From: Actinomycetota bacterium
GTDB taxonomy: Bacteria > Actinomycetota > Actinomycetes > Nanopelagicales > Nanopelagicaceae
DNA: 5,255 nt
Direction of reading: 5' to 3'
Assembly: GCA_009698975.1 (NCBI GenBank)
Contig: WLPB01000085.1
Location: 1 to 5,255, forward strand
The translations under genes and the position numbers were made by a program. The notes beneath the pieces are model-generated. The model searched no databases, was not told where the DNA came from, and saw only the letters and a list, made by a program, of their open reading frames with translations. Of the stretch, positions 1 through 5,255 are shown in pieces (positions within the stretch are counted from its first letter, which is position 1; each line of letters starts with the position of its first letter).

Positions 1-29
1 ACGGCCAAGAGGGCGAGGATCTTCTTCAC
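1..29 (-). CDS. 5' end of a probable exported protein or lipoprotein gene (partial)
   Basis: Only the first nine complete codons plus two bases are present; the rest lies beyond the left edge. Read from a GTG at 29-27 the product begins M-K-K-I-L-A-L-L-A-(V): two lysines, then an unbroken hydrophobic run, which is how a Sec signal peptide or lipoprotein leader starts. The GTG is preferred because GGAG at 39-36 sits six bases upstream. An in-frame ATG at 56-54 would add M-Q-K-K-I-L-E-H-I but has no Shine-Dalgarno sequence. The gene follows mfd on the same strand after a 31-base gap with no terminator, so it is probably in the mfd transcript. In many actinobacteria the gene after mfd encodes a SurA-like (peptidyl-prolyl isomerase family) lipoprotein; that identity is a guess from gene order, because too little is visible to test it. 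Confidence 0.5.
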
Positions 30-35
30 AATATG

Positions 36-39
36 CTCC
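36..39 (-). promoter_or_regulatory. Ribosome binding site of the left-edge gene
   Basis: On the minus strand the bases read GGAG, followed by six bases (CATATT) and then GTG. This spacing is good and selects the GTG at 29-27 over the upstream in-frame ATG at 56-54, which has no purine-rich block in front of it. Confidence 0.5.
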
Positions 40-60
40 AGTATCTTCTTTTGCATCAGA

Positions 61-3000
61 TTAGCTAGTTAATTCAGTCAGCGCCTGACGGGCAAACGCT
101 AGGAGAGAAGTATCCCCTAATTTCTCGCCGCCCGAAACAGGCGGGCTCCATGCCCCCGCTCGTGGAATGGCAACCATCACAGTTGAGCTCTGCGATTTAT
201 AGAGGGAGGATGGGTAGAGACGATTGAGCTTGAGTTGTTTCGATTCAGCCAATGTAATCGGTGAGAGACGGATGTACTTACCAGCGAGAACCACCTCACG
301 GACTCCATGCGATTTCGCAAAGGCGCGGAGCAGAGCCACATCTAGAAGTGAAAGCGCCTCATTTGGCAATTCGCCAAAACGATCAATCATCTCTTCCTGA
401 ATCGATTGAACATCAGCATCGCTCTTTACATCCGCTAAGCGCCGGTAGAGATCCAGTCTCAAACGCTCACCAGGAATATAGGAATCTGAAAGATGCGCAT
501 TTATCGGAAGTTCGATTTTGCACTCATGTGAAACTTCTTCGCTTTCAATCATTCCCGATTTGTAATCCGTTACTGCTTCGCCAACCATTCTCATATAAAG
601 GTCAAAGCCGACATCGGCAATATGTCCTGACTGCTCTCCACCAAGTAAATTCCCTGCACCACGAATTTCAAGGTCTTTCAGTGCAACTCGCATTCCCGAA
701 CCAAGTTCAGTATTTGTTGCAATAGTTTTCAATCTATCGAGCGCCACTTCGGTAAGAGGCTTATCTGCTGGATAAAGAAAATATGAATAACCTCTTTCGC
801 GTCCACGTCCTACTCGACCTCTTAATTGATGGAGCTGCGAAAGACCGAAGTTTTCTGCATGTTCAACGATGAGAGTATTTGCATTTGGAATATCGAGACC
901 GCTTTCGACAATTGTTGTGCAGACCAATATGTCGAAATCGCGATTCCAAAAACCAAGAATGACATCTTCTAATTCATTCTCACTCATTTGACCATGAGCT
1001 ACTCGAATTCGCGCTTCTGGGACTAACTCTTTGAGATGTAGAGCAGTTCTATCAATACTCTCAACTCGATTATGGAGATAGAAAATTTGTCCGTCTCGGA
1101 GAAGTTCGCGGTGAATTGCAGCTTTAATTTGCGCTTCATCTGCCGGACCAACATAGGTCAAAATTGGATGGCGCTCTTCGGGTGGGGTTGTAATGGTAGA
1201 CATCTCTCGAATGCCGGTAACTGCCATCTCGAGCGTACGAGGAATAGGGGTCGCAGACATGGCCAAAACATCAACTGTCGTACGCATTTTCTTGAGGGAT
1301 TCTTTCTGTTCTACTCCAAAGCGCTGCTCTTCATCAACAATTACGAGTCCCAGATCCTTGAAATTTACATCCTGTGAGAGCAATCGGTGGGTACCGATAA
1401 TGACATCTACCGATCCTGCCTCAAGCTCTTTGAGAATGTCCTTACTCTCTTTCGCGGTATTAAACCTAGAAATTCCAGCAACGCGAATCGGAAATCCTGC
1501 ATAACGTTCATCGAAGGTCTTTGAATGTTGCTGAACTAGCAGAGTTGTAGGAACAAGAACTGCGACTTGTTTGCCATCTTGAACGGCTTTAAATGCTGCC
1601 CGGATTGCAATCTCAGTTTTTCCATATCCCACATCTCCACAAATGATTCGATCCATTGGATATGGGCGTTCCATATCGCGCTTAACATCATCGATAGTAG
1701 AAAGTTGATCTGGAGTTTCGATATAAGAGAATGCATCTTCTAGCTCGCGTTGCCATGGCGTATCAGGTGAGAACGCGAAACCTGGCGCACTAGTACGCGC
1801 CGCATAGAGACGAATAAGTTCACCAGCAATTTGGCGAACTGCTTTGCGTGCTCGACCCTTTGCTTTCTGCCACTCCCCGCCACCTATTCGATGAATTGCC
1901 GGAGATTCGCCACCAACATACTTGCTCACTTGTTCGAGAGTGTCGGTTGGTACAAAAATTCGGTCACCAGGTTGGCCGCGCTTAGCTGGCGCATATTCAA
2001 TTACTACATATTCTCGAGTAACTCCACCAACAGTTCGCTGTACAAGTTCTACATAACGTCCGATACCGTGTTGTTCATGAACAACGAAATCACCACTCTT
2101 AAGTTCGAGCGGATCGATTGCTTGTTTTCTCTTAGTCGGCATTCGTGCGCCATCTTTCGATGTCACCTTCGTGCCAGATAAGTCGCGTTCAGTTATAAAG
2201 AGCAACTCTCCATCTTCGCTCGCGAAACCATGTGAGAGTGTTGATTGAAATACGTGAATCGAACCTTTGGCTGGGATTGTATTGAGTGATGCTGAAAGCT
2301 GGACGGGTAAGTCAGCATCTCGAAAAATTCCGGCATATCTCTCGGCCATTCCATGGCCGGTAGCTGCAAAAAGCACAGTTTGGCGTTGATTGAGGCCATC
2401 GCTTAAGAGCAGACAGAGGCGCTCGACATTTCCGCGCATCGGCTCAATAGGCGTGAAATCAGTGAAGTAAGAAGCCTCATCCAGGTCACTTCCGAAAGAA
2501 TTCAGTGCAAGGTGCGATAGTCCCCGCGCATTGAGTTCACCGAAGATCGAATCCCAGTCAATGTAGGTGATTGAGTCAACTGGAAGCGGAGCTGCACCGC
2601 CAAGAGAAGCGCTCGACCACGACGCAGCAAGGAATTCTTCATTTGTTGCAATCAGATCTGCAGTGCGAGATCTGATGCGTTCTTCATCGATAAAGATAAC
2701 TATCGTCCGCTTGTCCATGCGATCGAAGATTGTGTGGTGATTATCGGTAAGAAACGGAATTAAAGATTCCATGCCATCGACACTTATACCTTGCGCAATC
2801 TTCTCTAAAACTTCAATTGCTGCTGGGAAGCGGTTCTTAAGCTTCTCTGCCCGATCGCGAATAGCATCTGTAATCAGTAATTCACGACAAGGAATAATCT
2901 CTAACTTTCCAACTACCGGCTTGGTCGTTCTTTGATCCGCAATATCAAAGTAAGAGAGCTCCTCGATTTCATCACCAAAGAAATCAATTCGCACTGGGTA

Positions 3001-3540
3001 ATCGGCGAGCGGTAAGAAGACATCGACGATTCCACCTCGGACTGCAAACTCCCCTCGTTTCTCAACGAGATCTGTCCGTGTGTACGAGAGGGCTGAGAAG
3101 TGCTGAACTAATTCCGTCAGAGAAAGTTCTTCACCAACTTCAATAGTGCGAAGCGGGGTCGAGGCAAGAGTCGCAATAAATCTATGAATGACGGCACGAA
3201 TCGGTGCAACCACAATTGGATTGAGGCTCTGATCGATTACTTGAAGCGCACTGAGTGTCTGAATTCTTTGCGCGACTGTGTCACTTCGCGGACTCAAGCG
3301 TTCATGCGGAAGGGTCTCCCACGCTGGGAATTCGTAGACATGCTCATGCAGATTGCGCAGGTCCTCTGCGAGATCTTCTGCCCCGCGGCTGGAACTTGTT
3401 ACGACGAGAACAGGGCGCTTTTGGCCCTGAAGAGCAATCAGGAATGGGTTTGCAGAGGAGGCAGCGATCACCCTTTGATGTTCGTTGATTGAGCCGGAAA
3501 GGTTGGCATCTGCAGCTAAATGAGAGAGCAATCCGTGCAC
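61..3540 (-). CDS. mfd: Transcription-repair coupling factor Mfd (ATP-dependent DNA translocase)
   Basis: Mfd binds RNA polymerase stalled at a lesion, pushes it off the DNA by ATP-driven translocation and recruits UvrA to start nucleotide excision repair. The product is 1159 residues, normal for the family (E. coli 1148). Residue positions count from the GTG at 3540. UvrB-like module: F-P-A-W-E-T-L-P-H-E at 71-80, E-F-A-V-R-G-G-I-V-D at 164-173; no Walker A is seen there, as is usual for Mfd. RNA polymerase-interacting CarD-like domain: G-D-F-V-V-H-E-Q-H-G-I-G-R-Y, about 483-496. Translocase: Walker A GDVGYGKTE 635-643, DEEQ 736-739, SATPIPRT 762-769, TTIVESGLDIPNAN about 875-888, HQLRGRVGR 904-912. 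The RecG/Mfd TRG region follows (about 936-982), then the regulatory C-terminal domain from about 1008. An upstream in-frame GTG at 3573 would add 11 residues but lacks a Shine-Dalgarno sequence and lies in a hairpin. No motif is broken. Confidence 0.98.
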   Translation of the reverse strand: MHGLLSHLAADANLSGSINEHQRVIAASSANPFLIALQGQKRPVLVVTSSSRGAEDLAEDLRNLHEHVYEFPAWETLPHERLSPRSDTVAQRIQTLSALQVIDQSLNPIVVAPIRAVIHRFIATLASTPLRTIEVGEELSLTELVQHFSALSYTRTDLVEKRGEFAVRGGIVDVFLPLADYPVRIDFFGDEIEELSYFDIADQRTTKPVVGKLEIIPCRELLITDAIRDRAEKLKNRFPAAIEVLEKIAQGISVDGMESLIPFLTDNHHTIFDRMDKRTIVIFIDEERIRSRTADLIATNEEFLAASWSSASLGGAAPLPVDSITYIDWDSIFGELNARGLSHLALNSFGSDLDEASYFTDFTPIEPMRGNVERLCLLLSDGLNQRQTVLFAATGHGMAERYAGIFRDADLPVQLSASLNTIPAKGSIHVFQSTLSHGFASEDGELLFITERDLSGTKVTSKDGARMPTKRKQAIDPLELKSGDFVVHEQHGIGRYVELVQRTVGGVTREYVVIEYAPAKRGQPGDRIFVPTDTLEQVSKYVGGESPAIHRIGGGEWQKAKGRARKAVRQIAGELIRLYAARTSAPGFAFSPDTPWQRELEDAFSYIETPDQLSTIDDVKRDMERPYPMDRIICGDVGYGKTEIAIRAAFKAVQDGKQVAVLVPTTLLVQQHSKTFDERYAGFPIRVAGISRFNTAKESKDILKELEAGSVDVIIGTHRLLSQDVNFKDLGLVIVDEEQRFGVEQKESLKKMRTTVDVLAMSATPIPRTLEMAVTGIREMSTITTPPEERHPILTYVGPADEAQIKAAIHRELLRDGQIFYLHNRVESIDRTALHLKELVPEARIRVAHGQMSENELEDVILGFWNRDFDILVCTTIVESGLDIPNANTLIVEHAENFGLSQLHQLRGRVGRGRERGYSYFLYPADKPLTEVALDRLKTIATNTELGSGMRVALKDLEIRGAGNLLGGEQSGHIADVGFDLYMRMVGEAVTDYKSGMIESEEVSHECKIELPINAHLSDSYIPGERLRLDLYRRLADVKSDADVQSIQEEMIDRFGELPNEALSLLDVALLRAFAKSHGVREVVLAGKYIRLSPITLAESKQLKLNRLYPSSLYKSQSSTVMVAIPRAGAWSPPVSGGEKLGDTSLLAFARQALTELTS

Positions 3541-3547
3541 TGCAGAA

Positions 3548-3553
3548 CTCCTT
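3548..3553 (-). promoter_or_regulatory. Ribosome binding site of mfd, which decides its start
   Basis: The minus strand reads AAGGAG, then seven bases (TTCTGCA), then GTG at 3540-3538. This near-ideal Shine-Dalgarno sequence places the mfd start at 3540. It would lie inside the coding region if translation began at the upstream GTG at 3573. Confidence 0.8.
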
Positions 3554-3567
3554 TCAACGCGCCTATG

Positions 3568-3590
3568 CCCCACTTCAGATATGAAGGGGG
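3568..3590. repeat. GC-rich hairpin in the mfd leader
   Basis: On the plus strand CCCC (3568-3571) and CTTCA (3573-3577) pair with TGAAG (3582-3586) and GGGG (3587-3590). This gives nine base pairs around a four-base GATA loop, with A3572 bulged. The 3' arm on the mfd strand contains the alternative GTG at 3573, and the structure ends 27 bases before the preferred mfd start. No T-run follows on either strand, so it is not an intrinsic terminator. It could be a leader-RNA structure or a protein-binding dyad in the divergent region; its function is unknown. Confidence 0.55.
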
Positions 3591-3601
3591 GCTTGAATAA
3601 T
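3574..3601 (+). promoter_or_regulatory. Weak candidate promoter for ppc
   Basis: TTCAGA at 3574-3579 matches four of six bases of the TTGACA -35 consensus. After 16 bases, AATAAT at 3596-3601 matches five of six bases of the TATAAT -10 consensus. Transcription would start near 3608 and leave a leader of about 70 bases containing the 3636-3652 dyad. A second AATAAT at 3631-3636 and TACGTT at 3622-3627 are alternative -10 boxes but lack a convincing -35. I cannot choose between them, and no clear promoter was found for mfd on the other strand. Confidence 0.2.
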
Positions 3602-3635
3602 CCAATAGTAGCTCGGATGTGTACGTTTCGAATAA

Positions 3636-3652
3636 TGAGATGTGACGTCTCA
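3636..3652. promoter_or_regulatory. Candidate operator: 17-base inverted repeat upstream of ppc
   Basis: The bases TGAGATGT-G-ACGTCTCA form an inverted repeat with eight-base arms around a central G, matching at seven of eight positions; the mismatch becomes a U-G wobble in RNA. It ends 25 bases before the ppc ATG. The symmetry and length suit a dimeric transcription-factor site, and it overlaps one possible -10 box (3631-3636). No known regulator is recognised from the sequence. As RNA it could instead form a short hairpin in the ppc leader. Confidence 0.4.
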
Positions 3653-3669
3653 AAATGCCTCTTACAAGT

Positions 3670-3674
3670 GGGAG
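3670..3674 (+). promoter_or_regulatory. Ribosome binding site of ppc
   Basis: GGGAG lies three bases before the ATG at 3678 and nine bases before an in-frame GTG at 3684. The spacing to the ATG is short and to the GTG is comfortable, so this site leaves the exact start of ppc open between the two. Confidence 0.6.
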
Positions 3675-3677
3675 AAT

Positions 3678-5255
3678 ATGCGGGTGAGCTTAGGTGAAAT
3701 TACTCAATCTGCGATTACCGGCGATGATGCATCGTTGCGCAGTGATGTGCGACGCCTTGGAGATCTCCTAGGAGAATCGCTCGTTCGTCAAGAAGGACCT
3801 GCCATGCTTGAGCTTGTAGAAAAGGTTCGCAAAGCAGTCCGTGACAATCAAGAAGATGCAATCTTAGAAAATATCACTGATGAAGAGGCAGTCGCTCTGG
3901 TGCGAGCATTTAGTACTTATTTCCACCTCGCGAATATTGCAGAGCAAGTGCACCGCTCTCGCTTAATTGCTGCATCACGAAGAGATGGAAAATCTTGGCT
4001 TGCTCAAGCTGTCGATAAAATTATCGAAGCGCAGAAGAATCCAGTACTTGGACATGAATTCACTCAAGAAGATATTCAAAAGTGGGTTACAGAACTTCAG
4101 GTAAGACCTGTCTTTACTGCTCACCCAACTGAAGCGGCGCGACGTTCGATTTTAGGAAAGCTTGCTGAGATTTCAAAGCTGCTTGATTTACCAATAGGTG
4201 CAACACAGAACGAGCGTTTAGCAGAGAGCGTTGATTTACTCTGGCAGACAGATGAACTTCGCCTCGATCGTCCCGAACCCCTTGATGAAGCAATGAATGC
4301 TCTTTATTACCTCGATGATCTTGCAAAGCAGACTGTTCCAGAAGTTCTCAATGACTTTGCTCGCGAACTTAAGCGAATCAACATTGATCTTCCAGTAACA
4401 GCCCGTCCGCTTACCTTCGGTACCTGGATTGGCGGTGACCGTGACGGAAATCCAAATATCACGCCACAGGTAACAGAGGATGCGGTAATTCTTCAAGTGG
4501 GTCACGCTATTCGCGTCACGATTACCGCGATGGACCGCCTGCGCCAAATGCTCTCAGTCTCGACACGAATTGCGGGCGCAACCCCGGAACTCTCTGCCTC
4601 AGTCGAAGAAGACCTTAAGCACATTCCAGAGTTTGAACACCGCTTCCTGCGTCTGAATACTCAAGAGCCTTATCGACTAAAGGCGACCGCGATTGTTCAC
4701 CGTTTAGCTTTTACGCGAGACCGTCATGCCTCTGGAGGACCACATGTACCAGGTCGTGACTATAAGAACACTGCAGAGCTTCTCGCTGATTTAACTTTGA
4801 TGCGCGATTCTCTCTTTGCCCATCGTGGAGAGTTAATTGCAACAGGCTTACTAGAGCGCACTATCCGCACGGTAGCCGCCTTCGGCTTGACTCATGCAAC
4901 TCTTGATATCCGTGAGCACTCAGATGCGCACCATAGAGTTTTGAGTAACTACTTTGGAGATGGCTACCTCGGAAGCTCTCATGATGAGAAATTTGAAATC
5001 CTGATTGGCGAACTAGCAAACGGAGTAAAGCGCACAGCTTCTGCTTTAGACGCCCAAGATGCAAAGACATTTAACACCTTTGTCACAGTTGGAGATCTCA
5101 TTGAGCGCTTCGGTCCTGAAGTTATCGAGACCTATATTGTTTCGATGACAAAGGGTGCCGATGACCTGATCGCTGCAACTCTGCTTGGTAAATATGCAGG
5201 CCTTGTCGATATCGATAAGCGAATCGCTAAAGTTGGATTTGCACCACTTCTAGAA
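3678..5255 (+). CDS. ppc: Phosphoenolpyruvate carboxylase, N-terminal 526 residues (runs off the window)
   Basis: The enzyme joins bicarbonate to phosphoenolpyruvate to make oxaloacetate and phosphate, the main anaplerotic entry to the TCA cycle; it is a cytoplasmic tetramer in known bacterial cases. Visible landmarks from the ATG: L-R-S-D-V-R-R-L-G-D-L-L-G-E (20-33), the first active-site signature VFTAHPTEAARRS (145-157) with catalytic His149, F-G-T-W-I-G-G-D-R-D-G-N-P-N-I-T (247-262), LDIREHS (409-415) whose Arg412 matches PEP-binding Arg396 of E. coli, and YIVSMTKGADD (486-496). The window ends at F-A-P-L-L-E; this Glu526 appears to match metal ligand Glu506 of E. coli. The missing part (roughly 360-400 residues judging by family length) should hold the second metal ligand and the H-G-R-G-G loop. 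The reading frame is uninterrupted. It is transcribed divergently from mfd. GTG at 3684 is an alternative start, only two codons shorter. Confidence 0.97.
   Translation, partial: MRVSLGEITQSAITGDDASLRSDVRRLGDLLGESLVRQEGPAMLELVEKVRKAVRDNQEDAILENITDEEAVALVRAFSTYFHLANIAEQVHRSRLIAASRRDGKSWLAQAVDKIIEAQKNPVLGHEFTQEDIQKWVTELQVRPVFTAHPTEAARRSILGKLAEISKLLDLPIGATQNERLAESVDLLWQTDELRLDRPEPLDEAMNALYYLDDLAKQTVPEVLNDFARELKRINIDLPVTARPLTFGTWIGGDRDGNPNITPQVTEDAVILQVGHAIRVTITAMDRLRQMLSVSTRIAGATPELSASVEEDLKHIPEFEHRFLRLNTQEPYRLKATAIVHRLAFTRDRHASGGPHVPGRDYKNTAELLADLTLMRDSLFAHRGELIATGLLERTIRTVAAFGLTHATLDIREHSDAHHRVLSNYFGDGYLGSSHDEKFEILIGELANGVKRTASALDAQDAKTFNTFVTVGDLIERFGPEVIETYIVSMTKGADDLIAATLLGKYAGLVDIDKRIAKVGFAPLLE

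Noticed and set aside
30..60. A terminator between mfd and the left-edge gene.
   Set aside because: The 31-base gap has no stem-loop followed by a T-run on the minus strand.
261..725. A plus-strand open frame of 154 codons inside mfd.
   Set aside because: It is antisense to strongly conserved Mfd sequence, its translation resembles no protein family, and it has no convincing ribosome binding site. The other plus-strand frames at 1072-1377, 1193-1504, 1831-2181, 3184-3492 and 3255-3488 are rejected for the same reasons.
3586..3591. AAGGGGGG as a Shine-Dalgarno sequence on the plus strand.
   Set aside because: No start codon with a credible reading frame follows at a suitable distance, and the G-run is explained as one arm of the hairpin.
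3642..3677. An upstream in-frame GTG at 3642 as a longer start for ppc.
   Set aside because: It would place the GGGAG ribosome binding site and most of the palindrome inside the gene, and the 12 added residues do not look like a PEP carboxylase N-terminus.
3581..3697. A 38-codon plus-strand open frame starting at ATG 3581, spanning the intergenic region and overlapping the first 20 bases of ppc, as a possible leader peptide.
   Set aside because: It has no Shine-Dalgarno sequence, its start lies in the hairpin, its residue make-up shows no attenuator-like run or membrane segment, and a frame of this length arises easily by chance.
4114..4547. Minus-strand open frames opposite ppc (4114-4326, 4236-4547, and another at 4861-5070).
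   Set aside because: They are shadows of the ppc reading frame, which holds the conserved PEP carboxylase motifs in exactly these regions.

Overview
This looks like ordinary chromosomal housekeeping DNA from an actinobacterium of moderate GC (mid to upper 40s percent, estimated by eye). The actinobacterial assignment is an inference. It rests on the N-terminus of the Mfd protein (M-H-G-L-L type once the start is corrected), on the PEP carboxylase N-terminal block L-R-S-D-V-R-R-L-G-D-L-L-G-E, and on the use of GTG starts. The moderate GC together with these families would suit a streamlined freshwater lineage such as the acI/Nanopelagicales group, but the sequence alone does not prove that.

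Layout from left to right. At the left edge (1-29, minus strand) are the first codons of a gene whose product begins with a lysine-rich, hydrophobic, signal-peptide-like stretch; it has its own GGAG ribosome binding site. Next, also on the minus strand, is a complete mfd gene for the transcription-repair coupling factor (61-3540, with an AAGGAG site that fixes the start at an internal GTG). A 137-base divergent intergenic region follows (3541-3677). It carries a GC-rich hairpin (3568-3590), a near-perfect 17-base inverted repeat (3636-3652) and the ppc ribosome binding site. The rest of the window, on the plus strand, is the first 526 codons of ppc, phosphoenolpyruvate carboxylase, which runs off the right edge.

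The two large genes do unrelated jobs. Mfd removes stalled RNA polymerase at DNA lesions and recruits UvrA. PEP carboxylase makes oxaloacetate from PEP and bicarbonate to refill the TCA cycle. They share only the divergent control region. The left-edge gene starts 31 bases after the mfd stop with no terminator visible between them, so it is probably co-transcribed with mfd.

I found no mobile element, CRISPR array, tRNA or rRNA gene, toxin-antitoxin pair or defence system, and no sign of an undescribed system. The parts worth a second look are the start-site revision of mfd and the two dyad structures between the divergent genes.
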